The notes under the pieces: generated by a model | What the model saw: the letters and a program-made list of their open reading frames with translations, nothing else | What the model was told of the DNA's origin: nothing | Databases searched by the model: none | Translations under genes and position numbers: made by a program | In this document: piece by piece, positions 9,156 to 18,231 of the stretch | How the letters are laid out: each line of letters starts with the position of its first letter | How positions within the stretch are numbered: position 1 is the first letter of the stretch | Assembly: GCA_002395865.1 (NCBI GenBank) | Contig: DGVE01000200.1 | Span: forward strand, 1 to 25,013 | Direction: 5' to 3' | Length of the DNA stretch: 25,013 nucleotides | From: Lachnospiraceae bacterium UBA4292 | Lineage (GTDB): Bacteria > Bacillota > Clostridia > Lachnospirales > Lachnospiraceae

Positions 9156-10448
9156 TCAGCCCTTTGTCTCCAGTAGTTTGTCAGCGCTCACGAGCTTGAC
9201 ACTCAGAACAAATATCTTCGCAGCCTCCTCAAGCTCCTCAGGTGTGGGGAACGAAGGCGCAATGCGGATATTTGAATCGTGCGGATCCTTCCCGTAGGGA
9301 TAGGTGGCGCCTGCGCCTGTCATGACCACCCCGGCCTCTTTGGCCTTCTCGACGATCTCCTTTGCGCAGCCGTCAAGCGCATAGAAGGATATGAAATAGC
9401 CTCCCTTCGGCTTTCTCCACGTACCGATGCCTAGCTCACCCAGCTCGCTCTCCAGTATGTTAAGGACCGCCTCAAACTTCGGGCGGAGTATCTCCGCATG
9501 CTTCTCCATGTGCTTCTTCATACCCTCAATGTCGCCGAAGTACTTCACATGTCTTAACTGGTTCACCTTGTCATGACCGATGGTCTGCACGGTCATCTGC
9601 TTCTTGAAATCAGCTATATTCCTCTTCGAGGTTCCCATGGCCGCGATACCGGAGCCGGGGAATGTCACCTTCGATGTGGAGCAGAACTTATACACCATGT
9701 CCGGATGTCCGGCCTTCTCGCACTCGTGAAGTATCTCAAGTATCTCCGCCTGATCATCCGGATACAGGTGATGGATGCAGTAAGCGTTGTCCCAGAAGAT
9801 TCTGAAATCCTCGGCAGCAGGCTTAAGGTTCGCGAACCTCTTGACTACCTCGTCAGAGTACACGATGCCGTCAGGGTTCGAGTATTTCGGAACGCACCAT
9901 ATACCCTTCACCAGGGGATCGTTATTAACATACTTCTCCACGAGATCCATATCAGGGCCGTCGTCATTTAACGGGATGTTTATCATCTCTATGCCGAAGT
10001 ACTCTGTAATGGCGAAATGCCTGTCGTAGCCGGGCACGGGGCAGAGGAACTTCACCGGCTCGTCGTATTTACACCAGGGCTTCGCACCGCACACGCCCTT
10101 GGAATATGCGTGCGCCACCATGTCGAACATGATATTCAGGCTCGAATTTCCGAAAATGATTATATTGTCCACGGGGACTTCGGTCATGGCAGCAAGAAGC
10201 TGCTTAGCCTCTATAATGCCGTCGAGCACACCGTAGTTTCTGCAATCCGTACCCTGCACGCCCACGAGCTCGCTCTCGGACGACAGCACATCCATAAGCC
10301 CCATGCTGAGGTTGAGCTGCGCAGCGCCGGGCTTACCTCTCGACATATCAAGCTTCAGGCCCTTGGCCTTTATCTTTTCAAACTCCACCTCGAGTCTGTT
10401 TCTCTCCTTCAGCAGCTCGTTCCTGCTCATCTCCTGATAGGTTTTCAT
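9156..10448 (-). CDS. Aspartate aminotransferase, subgroup Ic-like (PF12897 type)
   Basis: A PLP-dependent fold-type I transaminase of 430 residues. It closely resembles, from memory, the Corynebacterium glutamicum aspartate aminotransferase rather than classic AspC. Shared stretches include LDMSRGKP, CPVPGYDRHF, NDDGPDMD, FWDNAY (Asp220 binding the PLP pyridine nitrogen), STSKVTFPGSG (Schiff-base Lys260), NQLRHVKYFGD, KGGYFIS and the C-terminal RIAPSFP with the substrate-carboxylate arginine. It is the first gene of a four-gene operon with proC, a Nudix hydrolase and an LCP protein. GGAGG stands five bases before the ATG, and a clear promoter lies about 60 bases upstream. Aspartate/oxoglutarate specificity is inferred from family. 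Confidence 0.88.
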   Translation of the reverse strand: MKTYQEMSRNELLKERNRLEVEFEKIKAKGLKLDMSRGKPGAAQLNLSMGLMDVLSSESELVGVQGTDCRNYGVLDGIIEAKQLLAAMTEVPVDNIIIFGNSSLNIMFDMVAHAYSKGVCGAKPWCKYDEPVKFLCPVPGYDRHFAITEYFGIEMINIPLNDDGPDMDLVEKYVNNDPLVKGIWCVPKYSNPDGIVYSDEVVKRFANLKPAAEDFRIFWDNAYCIHHLYPDDQAEILEILHECEKAGHPDMVYKFCSTSKVTFPGSGIAAMGTSKRNIADFKKQMTVQTIGHDKVNQLRHVKYFGDIEGMKKHMEKHAEILRPKFEAVLNILESELGELGIGTWRKPKGGYFISFYALDGCAKEIVEKAKEAGVVMTGAGATYPYGKDPHDSNIRIAPSFPTPEELEEAAKIFVLSVKLVSADKLLETKG

Positions 10449-10507
10449 GGAAGCCTCCGAATAATCCTTTATTATGCACCGCCGCCTGTGACAGTGTTTG
10501 CTCGTGT

Positions 10508-10536
10508 ATTTTAATACATATCGTCCGAAAAAGCAA
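10508..10536 (-). promoter_or_regulatory. Predicted promoter of aminotransferase-proC-Nudix-LCP operon
   Basis: Minus-strand TTGCTT (10531-10536) and TAAAAT (10508-10513) are 17 bases apart. The predicted start near 10501 gives a leader of about 50 bases. The -35 lies directly beside the T-run of the rny terminator. Confidence 0.6.
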
Positions 10537-10538
10537 GT

Positions 10539-10571
10539 AAAAAAAGAGGAACCGCCTTTCGGCGACTCCTC
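10539..10571 (-). terminator. Rho-independent terminator of rny
   Basis: On the minus strand GAGGAGUCGCC pairs along its full 11 bases with GGCGGUUCCUC, allowing two G-U pairs, around a GAAA tetraloop. Seven U (plus-strand A run 10539-10545) follow immediately. It lies 15 bases after the rny stop. Confidence 0.92.
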
Positions 10572-10585
10572 CCTGTGTGTTTCCT

Positions 10586-12148
10586 TTATTTCGCGTAGTC
10601 GATAGCTCTTGATTCCCTGATAACATTTACCTTTATGTTGCCGGGATACTGAAGCTCGCTTTCGATCTGCTTCGAGATATCGTGAGCCAGAAGCACCATA
10701 TCCGCATCGGATACCTGCTCGGGCACCACCATAACCCTGATCTCGCGACCTGCCTGAATAGCAAAAGACTTGTCTACTCCCTTGTACGAATTAGCTATTT
10801 CCTCTAACTGCTTTAGACGCTTTGTGTAAGTCTCGAGTGTCTCTCGCCTTGCACCGGGTCTTGCGGCGGATATGGTATCCGCAGCCTGCACGATGCATGC
10901 TATGAGGCTCGTAGGCTCACAATCTCCGTGGTGAGACGCCACGGCATTGATGACGATGGGTGATTCCTTGTATTTTTTACACAACTCAACACCGAGCTCA
11001 ACATGTGAGCCCTCCATTTCATGATTAACGGCCTTACCTATATCATGAAGCAGTCCGGCGCGCTTTGCGAGACGGACGTCAAGTCCGAGCTCGGCTGCGA
11101 GTATACCGGCCAGATGAGCAACCTCAATGGAATGTTTGAGAACGTTCTGTCCGTAGCTGGTCCTGTATCGCATCCTTCCGAGCAGCTTTACAAGCTCGGG
11201 GTGAATGCTGTGGATGCCAACCTCCAGAACTGCGGATTCGCCTTCCTCCTTGATGATGTTCTCGACCTCTTTCTGGGCCTTCTCCACCATCTCCTCGATC
11301 CTCGCGGGATGGATACGTCCGTCCACGATCAGCTTCTCGAGTGCGATCCTCGCAACCTCGCGCCTTACCGGATCGAAGCCTGAAAGCACTACCGCCTCAG
11401 GTGTGTCGTCAATGATGAGCTCGACACCCGTCATCGTCTCAAGTGTACGGATGTTTCTGCCCTCGCGGCCGATGATTCTTCCCTTCATCTCATCGTTGGG
11501 AAGAGGTACTACGGAGATGGTGGTCTCAGCCACATGGTCCGCGGCGGTACGCTGTATCGCGCTTACGACATACTCCTTAGCCTTCTTGTCGGCCTCCTCT
11601 TTAGCTTTAGCGTCTAATTCTTTGATAAGCTTTGCAGTGTCAAGTTTGATTTCGTCTTCAACGGATTTTAATAATAATTCTTTTGCCTGTTCAGAGGTCA
11701 GACCCGAGATCCTTTCAAGCTCCTTCTTCGCCTTCTCGGCAAAGCTGTCCACTTCCTGTTTTCTGCGGTTGAGATCATTCTCCCGCTGCGCCAGACTGTT
11801 CTCTCTCTTCTCGAGATTATCCATCTTCTTGTCCAGAGCCTCTTCCTTGTTGGCCACGCGCTTCTCCGAGCGGTTCAGCTCGTTGCGGCGCTCCTTGATC
11901 TCTTTATCGATCTCGGCCTGCTTTTTCATGGACTCCTCTTTTGCTACAAGAAGAGCCTCACGCTTTAAGGTCTCTGCCGACTTTTCGGCTTCCTCGAGAA
12001 TTTCCTTGCTCCTGTCCTGCGCGCTGCCTATCTTGGCTTCCTCCACCTTGCGGCGGTTCGCGTTGATCAGGTTGGCAATAACAAATCCCAGAATGGCGGA
12101 GATAACAGCACTGCCTGCCGCGATAGCGATCACATACTCTACGGGCAT
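10586..12148 (-). CDS. rny: Ribonuclease Y
   Basis: RNase Y is the membrane-anchored endoribonuclease that starts mRNA decay in many Firmicutes. The 520-residue protein has an N-terminal membrane segment (about 5-27), a long Glu/Lys-rich coiled coil (about 30-200), a KH RNA-binding domain (about 218-280, [15 protein letters not shown]) and an HD domain (about 335-430) whose metal pair is His368/Asp369 in LLHDIGK. The ending [12 protein letters not shown] is typical. Length and all motifs are normal. The ATG has a strong GAGGAGG site eight bases upstream. The gene has its own consensus promoter and a strong terminator, so it is probably transcribed alone. Confidence 0.97.
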   Translation of the reverse strand: MPVEYVIAIAAGSAVISAILGFVIANLINANRRKVEEAKIGSAQDRSKEILEEAEKSAETLKREALLVAKEESMKKQAEIDKEIKERRNELNRSEKRVANKEEALDKKMDNLEKRENSLAQRENDLNRRKQEVDSFAEKAKKELERISGLTSEQAKELLLKSVEDEIKLDTAKLIKELDAKAKEEADKKAKEYVVSAIQRTAADHVAETTISVVPLPNDEMKGRIIGREGRNIRTLETMTGVELIIDDTPEAVVLSGFDPVRREVARIALEKLIVDGRIHPARIEEMVEKAQKEVENIIKEEGESAVLEVGIHSIHPELVKLLGRMRYRTSYGQNVLKHSIEVAHLAGILAAELGLDVRLAKRAGLLHDIGKAVNHEMEGSHVELGVELCKKYKESPIVINAVASHHGDCEPTSLIACIVQAADTISAARPGARRETLETYTKRLKQLEEIANSYKGVDKSFAIQAGREIRVMVVPEQVSDADMVLLAHDISKQIESELQYPGNIKVNVIRESRAIDYAK

Positions 12149-12211
12149 CGGATTACCTCCTCATTATTAAATTGTCATTGTACGAAAAATGTTCGAAACT
12201 ACAACGCTTCT

Positions 12212-12240
12212 ATTCTATATGCAATAAAACAAATTGTCAA
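12212..12240 (-). promoter_or_regulatory. Predicted strong promoter of rny
   Basis: Minus-strand TTGACA (12235-12240) is a perfect -35, followed after 17 bases by TAGAAT (12212-12217). Transcription would begin near 12205, leaving a leader of about 57 bases. The -35 lies inside an inverted repeat that may also end the pilus transcript. Confidence 0.8.
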
Positions 12241-12252
12241 GGATAAATTTGT
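12229..12252 (-). terminator. Weak AT-rich hairpin after the adhesin gene (possible terminator or operator)
   Basis: Minus strand ACAAATT and AATTTGT form a perfect 7-base inverted repeat around a 10-base loop, four bases after the adhesin stop, followed by TTTATT. The stem has little GC, so termination may be leaky. The second arm touches the -35 of the rny promoter, so it could instead be a protein-binding site. Confidence 0.35.
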
Positions 12253-12255
12253 TCT

Positions 12256-15200
12256 TTATGCACATTCCGACTTTTTTCTTTTGATGAGAAGGACGCCCGC
12301 GATCACTATCAACGGGATAATGACAAGCAGAGCTGTCCTTGCGGGATGTGTAAATACACCCGTGGGCACTACTCCGTCGAGGCGGTTGGTGACGGTCAGG
12401 GTCGTGGAGACGGTGAACGGGAATTCCATAGCTTCGCAGGGTTGAGCTTCACCATCTCCGAGTTTGAACGTGGATGTATATCCCTCGTTGTCCTCAGATA
12501 CCAAGACGCTAACGCCTGCAGGGAGAACTATCTCCACCTTTTCACCGTGCTTTAGCGTAAATGTATCGCCCGAAGTAAGCATATTAGACTGCTGCTGACC
12601 ATTCTTAGCCCAGACGTACTCATGCGTACCCGTTCCACCCGAGAATGTTACGGTAAATGTAAATTCCTTCGACCTGCTTCCGAAAGCGCCCTCCACCTTC
12701 TTCTCGATGGTGAGCACATTTTCTACCGTGGTATCCTCCTCATTGGGAGCACTGATGGTAAATACGAAGCCGTCATCTGTCTCTAACAGCTGACCGGTTC
12801 CGCTTATCATGGAAGGCACGCCGAGAGGTGAAATGCGGAACACAATGTCCTCGTCTTCACCCGGTGTCAAATAGCCGAATGGCGCCTGAGTCTCCGTAAG
12901 GAAATAAACCGCACCATCCTTGCCGGGGTTGATCACTCTGCCGCTACTACCTCCGCAGATATAGACCACGCCGTCCACAGTGACCATATCCTCGAAACCA
13001 GTCATCGGGTCTTTATTCTTCACATAGCCGCTGATGGTCGTATTAGCCTGCTTATAGAGGGCGAAATGAGCCCCTCCGAGTGCTTCGTCATTATCCGCAG
13101 AATCGAATTTGGATATCTTCAGGTTGAATTTTTTATTATATACATCAACATAAGCAGTTATTCCGTTAGATCCGTGCTTGTAGTTTGCCCATTTTGTATC
13201 TTTGGAATCTGTGTTGCCCCAAACAGTGGTTCCGTCCTCATAGTACAGTGTCACTGAATCATCGGCATTAACCATGAAACGGAATGTCTTCTGAAGTCCC
13301 ACATATCCTGCCGGCGCCATGGTCTGGGTCAGAGTATACAGCTTATTTCTCTCAAAGCCATACATCATGGTCACGAGACCCTCGGCATTTGATGTATATG
13401 TTCCGACGGTATTGCCCGTAGCGTCCTTTAATACGAATGTACCGCCCTTAAGAGGCATGGTGCTTTCCCAGACAAAGAGTCTGATGGCAAGGCCGCCCTT
13501 TCTGGTATTGACCACGGTATCGGTCCTCGATGAGCCATCGAAAGTGCCCTGCTCGTAGGTGACCACGTATTCGTATACCTTTTCATTCGTCTCATTATCG
13601 GGTGTGGCATCCGCTGTTCTAACGGCTGTAAACCCCGCGCTGTCACCGCTTTCAAGAACAGTTATACCTGTATAACCACTCACATGTCCATCCGCATCAA
13701 CGGTAATGGAATCGCCCGTCAAAAGAACTTCTTTGACTACATATCCGTCAAGATTTGTTCTCTCTCCACCTCCGGCAAGAGGCTTAAGAGTCGTCCAGAA
13801 ATAGTATGTCGATGTATCCGGAGACTCGATCTTTCTGACAGAATCATCTACAAGATCGCCATCCGCATAGACAGCCACATATATCGCAGAATGACCTGTA
13901 GTTAAATCAAGATCGCTCCACTTCTTCTTTACACTCAGGCCGTAGCCCCTCTTGTTGTGGACCTCTACCTGAGGATTGCCATCAACCGCGATGATACGTC
14001 CCACATTCACGGGACTTCCATCCTCAACAAAGTATGAGGGTATATCCTCCTGGGTATTATCTGCATTGATCTTGCTACCCATGACGCGCTCATAGCCCAC
14101 GAGACCATAGCCGGGCTTGACATCCTCAGTCACTTTGAACGTGGTGCCTATCGGGAGTCCGGGAACGACTATAGAGTAACCTGCGGGTATCTGTGAAATG
14201 GCGCCGAAGCCCGATGTCTTAAATGTGACATCATCATATTTGACGCCATCCACCGGTCCTTCTTTGAGCTGATTAAGCACAGCTCTGCTGTATTGCAGAG
14301 AAGTCTCGACAAAGGTAAGTGTTACCGGATCGAACCTGCAAAGCATCTTATTGCGAGATATGACATGATAGCTGTACATATTCGCAAGGGTAAGTCCGCT
14401 CTCGCCCTTGGATGAGAGATACAGTCTAAAGCTGAATGTCGCGGGATCATCAAGGATCTCGTTATCATTCTCATCGAGAAGCTTCTTGGTTATAAGCAAA
14501 TCCTTTATAACATCAGCATTTACGTGGTTATCAAAAGCAATGCTCGGGCGTACCTCCGCAGAGCCCCACTCAGAGGAATAGCTTTTCAGATCACCCTTGA
14601 CCTCGATCCTGTCGCTCGGAACCTGCTGATCATTGATAGTAACTTCATCGTAGACCGAGGTATCCACAGCGCACTCTACTATCCTGTAAGTGATAGTATC
14701 GTCGGGGAAGGAGATCTCAACATTCTTCGTAGGGTTGATGAAATAGATGCTTTGGTAAGCATCATTATCAGAAAAGCCCGGAGGACGATATTTTCTTACA
14801 TATGTAACCGGCTGGCTGGAGTTCTGATAGGTGACCCTGACATGCTGATCATCATTTGCAAGGAGATGCTCATCACCGGGTTCGCCATTCGGTCCATCCG
14901 GAAGAGTGTAGTAGATCTGGAAGGGATACTCCAGAAAATCCAGATCCAGAAGCTCTGCACCGGGGCCGCTTACAGTCTTGCCAACCACTACGTGTCCGGG
15001 GGTAACTGAAGCTATGTTAAAGCGCATGTGAAGGTTGGACGCTCCCGCACCCCTCTCCATATAGAACGCACGCATAGTGTGCGGAGTGTAATCCTTGAAG
15101 ATATACTGCCCCTTACCATTGTCTTCGAATATCTCATCCAGCTTTGCTTCGATATTCTCTACGCCTCTGTCCTCATAATTTTTTCTGAAGATCTCTTTAA

Positions 15201-18200
15201 GGGTTGTTTTTGTCTCAACTCTGGCGGTATTACCGCTGTTTACCAGGCTGTAGATGACTTCACCTGTTCGGAAGTTAACTCTTCCCTGTTCGGCACTGTG
15301 GCAGCCGCCCAGATCTATCACGAGCTCACCGTCTACATAAAGCCAGAAGTCATCGTCACCCATGAAGTCGAATATTATATCATGTCCCCATGCATCCAGG
15401 CCGCTGGCGGTCTGAATAAAGCCGGCGCTCATCTCCATTCCAAAGAAATAATCAGGATTATTTATGAGATGCAAAGCCTCATATTTTCTGGGGTCATCCT
15501 CTTCAAGCTTGCCCTCTGCAGTATTTGACGCAAGCGCGTACATACCGTACAGATTCTTCGGGCTGGCAGTTGAGTATGATCCCGCCGATATCGTGTTGTA
15601 CGGATAGAACTGTCCGTGCTGAAGAGTGGGTTTTGTCGCGGAATTTGTAGTTCCAAGTTCGCGGTACACAGTAAAATTCCGTCCATTTTCACCGGCGGAA
15701 TTGCCGACCAGAGTAGCAAAGTTCTGGCAGCTGTCGAACTCGAAATAACCACTCGAATTATGCACGCTTTGAAGGAAGAGGTGGTTGACCAGCTCCGCTC
15801 CCTCATACATATCGCGGAGGGATCCTCCGAGATTATTAAATACGACCGTCGGGTAGCCGACATCTCCCGTTCCTGCATATGTCAGATTTGTCGATAACAG
15901 TCCTCGCGTATTAGCATAGTCACCACCAAAATAATCCCTCGTTACGATACTGTCTTTGGCAGTGTTCGATCCAATGTTTGCGAAGTTGATCATCTTCATG
16001 GTGATACCATATTCGCTGTTATCAAGTGTCACCACCTCATGAAGTCTGTCACTTAGATTGAGTTCCTCAAGTGTTGCAAAATAGAAAGGTACCGAGACAG
16101 ATTCAGCGCACGGAACCAGCATGGTCTTCTCATCATTCGGCTTCATGCCTATGTACGCGTAATACGTATTATCCCATGCTACGATGTCCGTATAGTATTC
16201 GCCGTTCCTTCTTCCCGGCAGACCAACACCTATGGTATGATCCGAGAGAATCTGGTCTCCCACCATCTGAGGCGCAATATACTTCTCCGAGTAAGGATTA
16301 TACAGCTCATAGTAAAAGTTCGGTTCCTTGGTGACAGAATCATAGTATTCGGTGAACTCCCACTCCAGTGAACCTGTACCATCTCCCAGCCAAAGGAGCT
16401 TACCACCGCTTGCATAGCAAGGGTAAAGACCACCCTTGTGGTCTATGGCATACATATCGTATCTCTTGTCGTCATCATCCCACAATCTGGTGTAAATAAT
16501 ATACTTCTTGCCGTTCTCTATTTCGAGATCACTGATTCTGTCCGCCGAATAGGTTATAAGGTCATCATCACCGAGGGCAGCAAAATCAAGAAGAGTGAGC
16601 AGGGTATTGGCGCCTGTGCCATCTGAAAGTGCAAACGAAACTGTCGTCACGCCATTCACATCGGTCATGGAGAAGCTTATGGGACGTCCGCCATACGATA
16701 GGCTGACCTTACCCTGAGTTCCGGGGGTGAGTTTAAACTCCGCTGCTCCATCAGCAGAAGTCATCAGTAAATCATCTCCGCTTACACCGAGATACTTCTC
16801 AGTCCCACCGACAGATGCCGAAAGCTTATACTTATCACCGCCTGTACTGTGGAAGGTCCATCTGGTTATCTCACTACCCTGGTCCACAAAATAAGTTGTG
16901 CCTCCAGAGGTTGCAGTCTGATGAGTTACGAGCTCAACAAGCGAGTGCACGTCATCATCCGCCATAAGGGCATAGCCGTGCGTCCCGCCGGTGTAATTCA
17001 TAAGGCCATATGTCTTACCGTTGAGATATGTATAGTCGCCTTGGGGTGGATTGTATACCCACATCCAGATCTGTGCATTATCAACAGCAGTACCAGACCA
17101 TGAGGCAAAGCTCTTTCCCCCCGCATTACCCTGCTGGTTCCAACAGTACCTGCTGGTTCCGGTTCCGCTTCCCGCTATATAAAAGCCATTGTTATCTGAA
17201 TTTCCATACCTCTCTATAGAGAACACAGATGCAGAAGAAGCATCAACATAATTCAGGCTGGTACCCGACTGGATCACATATTGTCTGTTTCCATGATCAT
17301 CCAAGCAGTATATCTTACAGCTAATAGTTTTACTGTCAGGATTATATGAAATAACATCAAAATAATACGGTGCCGCCTTGCTGAGCAATTGAGATGCGTT
17401 GGAATTAGGGTTACTGTATGTGTCAGTGGTCTTGGTTATACCGGTACGTCCGTCATTATTAATCGTCATTATTTTGTTTGTTGCAAAATAATCATTTCTA
17501 GTCGACAGATAAATATCCTTGCCGGCAGTTATAGCCTCATAGAGCTCCTGTATAGTATTTGCTTTTGCAAAGCTTCCGGATGTGAACTCACCCACTTCCT
17601 CCACTATCTCATACACACTCAGCCCATAAGCATAGAAACTGATCTTCCCATCCTCAACGGTGAACTCGGTCACCTGCTCGCGGGTACCGTCGTCTTTGAT
17701 ATGCCAAAGGGAGATACCCGCGCCCTCCGTGATCACGGGGTCGGTTATCTCTACATAAAGGGGATGCTCTTCGTTCGGCTGGTACTCATCCTCGCCGTTT
17801 AATATGGTTATGTCGTACGCGGCTATGCCGTCGTGCTCACCGGAGACGTCCACGGCCTCGACCACTGCGCCCCCGGGCATCATTCCGTCGACCGATACGA
17901 CCTGACCGGCCTCCTCGCCGTTAGGGTAGAGCTCTATGCTTCTGTGGCAGAGTTCATCATCCGCCACTGTAGTCCCATTATCTTCAGAAGTTTCATCACC
18001 GGATGTTTCGGTATCCCCGGTGGTCTCCTCATCATTTTCGGAGTTGTCCGTATCCCCGGTGGTCTCCTCATCATTTTCAGATGTTTCCTCCTCGGAAGTC
18101 TCCTCCTCTGCAGAAGTCTCCTCCACCTCTTCAGCAAAGGATGTAAAGGTATAGAATGCCCCCGACATATTCGAAAGCAGAAGGGCTATGGCGCAGAGCA

Positions 18201-18231
18201 CGCATAAAATGCGTCTTAATCCATCACTCAT
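12256..18231 (-). CDS. Giant pilus adhesin: fibro-slime domain, tandem Ig-like domains, VPTG sorting signal
   Basis: A 1991-residue secreted protein, probably the pilus tip or an accessory adhesin. ATG 18231 follows AGGAGGG; ten upstream in-frame codons lack such a site. In order it shows a signal peptide ending near TSFA (1-33), an acidic Glu/Thr linker with 13-residue repeats (34-92), a domain ending SVYEIVE (about 95-212), a large uncharacterised region (about 225-730) with repeated Tyr/Trp-rich units of possible beta-trefoil type, and a fibro-slime domain (about 945-1078, FMGDDDFWLYVDGELV and LGGCH). About six Ig-like/Cna-B-like domains follow (about 1078-1950). Most open with a Lys-rich strand (VVGKTV, LLITKK, LSVKKKW, LKISKF, LTIEKK) and end in Asn (FDNH, VHNK, VNTR, YNKK, APNE, TNRL), as in isopeptide-linked domains. 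The end is VVPTGV, a membrane segment and KRKK. It overlaps the FctB-like gene by eight bases. Ligand unknown. Confidence 0.88.
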   Translation of the reverse strand: MSDGLRRILCVLCAIALLLSNMSGAFYTFTSFAEEVEETSAEEETSEEETSENDEETTGDTDNSENDEETTGDTETSGDETSEDNGTTVADDELCHRSIELYPNGEEAGQVVSVDGMMPGGAVVEAVDVSGEHDGIAAYDITILNGEDEYQPNEEHPLYVEITDPVITEGAGISLWHIKDDGTREQVTEFTVEDGKISFYAYGLSVYEIVEEVGEFTSGSFAKANTIQELYEAITAGKDIYLSTRNDYFATNKIMTINNDGRTGITKTTDTYSNPNSNASQLLSKAAPYYFDVISYNPDSKTISCKIYCLDDHGNRQYVIQSGTSLNYVDASSASVFSIERYGNSDNNGFYIAGSGTGTSRYCWNQQGNAGGKSFASWSGTAVDNAQIWMWVYNPPQGDYTYLNGKTYGLMNYTGGTHGYALMADDDVHSLVELVTHQTATSGGTTYFVDQGSEITRWTFHSTGGDKYKLSASVGGTEKYLGVSGDDLLMTSADGAAEFKLTPGTQGKVSLSYGGRPISFSMTDVNGVTTVSFALSDGTGANTLLTLLDFAALGDDDLITYSADRISDLEIENGKKYIIYTRLWDDDDKRYDMYAIDHKGGLYPCYASGGKLLWLGDGTGSLEWEFTEYYDSVTKEPNFYYELYNPYSEKYIAPQMVGDQILSDHTIGVGLPGRRNGEYYTDIVAWDNTYYAYIGMKPNDEKTMLVPCAESVSVPFYFATLEELNLSDRLHEVVTLDNSEYGITMKMINFANIGSNTAKDSIVTRDYFGGDYANTRGLLSTNLTYAGTGDVGYPTVVFNNLGGSLRDMYEGAELVNHLFLQSVHNSSGYFEFDSCQNFATLVGNSAGENGRNFTVYRELGTTNSATKPTLQHGQFYPYNTISAGSYSTASPKNLYGMYALASNTAEGKLEEDDPRKYEALHLINNPDYFFGMEMSAGFIQTASGLDAWGHDIIFDFMGDDDFWLYVDGELVIDLGGCHSAEQGRVNFRTGEVIYSLVNSGNTARVETKTTLKEIFRKNYEDRGVENIEAKLDEIFEDNGKGQYIFKDYTPHTMRAFYMERGAGASNLHMRFNIASVTPGHVVVGKTVSGPGAELLDLDFLEYPFQIYYTLPDGPNGEPGDEHLLANDDQHVRVTYQNSSQPVTYVRKYRPPGFSDNDAYQSIYFINPTKNVEISFPDDTITYRIVECAVDTSVYDEVTINDQQVPSDRIEVKGDLKSYSSEWGSAEVRPSIAFDNHVNADVIKDLLITKKLLDENDNEILDDPATFSFRLYLSSKGESGLTLANMYSYHVISRNKMLCRFDPVTLTFVETSLQYSRAVLNQLKEGPVDGVKYDDVTFKTSGFGAISQIPAGYSIVVPGLPIGTTFKVTEDVKPGYGLVGYERVMGSKINADNTQEDIPSYFVEDGSPVNVGRIIAVDGNPQVEVHNKRGYGLSVKKKWSDLDLTTGHSAIYVAVYADGDLVDDSVRKIESPDTSTYYFWTTLKPLAGGGERTNLDGYVVKEVLLTGDSITVDADGHVSGYTGITVLESGDSAGFTAVRTADATPDNETNEKVYEYVVTYEQGTFDGSSRTDTVVNTRKGGLAIRLFVWESTMPLKGGTFVLKDATGNTVGTYTSNAEGLVTMMYGFERNKLYTLTQTMAPAGYVGLQKTFRFMVNADDSVTLYYEDGTTVWGNTDSKDTKWANYKHGSNGITAYVDVYNKKFNLKISKFDSADNDEALGGAHFALYKQANTTISGYVKNKDPMTGFEDMVTVDGVVYICGGSSGRVINPGKDGAVYFLTETQAPFGYLTPGEDEDIVFRISPLGVPSMISGTGQLLETDDGFVFTISAPNEEDTTVENVLTIEKKVEGAFGSRSKEFTFTVTFSGGTGTHEYVWAKNGQQQSNMLTSGDTFTLKHGEKVEIVLPAGVSVLVSEDNEGYTSTFKLGDGEAQPCEAMEFPFTVSTTLTVTNRLDGVVPTGVFTHPARTALLVIIPLIVIAGVLLIKRKKSECA
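18011..18078 (-). repeat. Tandem 39-base repeat in the adhesin acidic linker
   Basis: A 29-base string recurs exactly at 18011-18039 and 18050-18078, offset by 39 bases, which is 13 codons. It encodes two adjacent copies of SENDEETTGDT plus two spacer residues. The offset is a multiple of three, so copy changes would alter linker length without a frameshift. Confidence 0.85.

Noticed and set aside
11205..12170. A 321-codon plus-strand frame opposite rny, very rich in Ser, Ala and Leu
   Set aside because: It is the complement of the Glu/Lys-rich coiled coil of RNase Y, which creates such Ser/Leu-rich shadows.
17130..17160. A possible thioester motif in the adhesin head (SRYCWNQQG)
   Set aside because: YCW followed by Gln recalls thioester adhesins such as Cpa, but the surrounding sequence does not resemble that domain and no partner Gln motif at the right distance was recognised.
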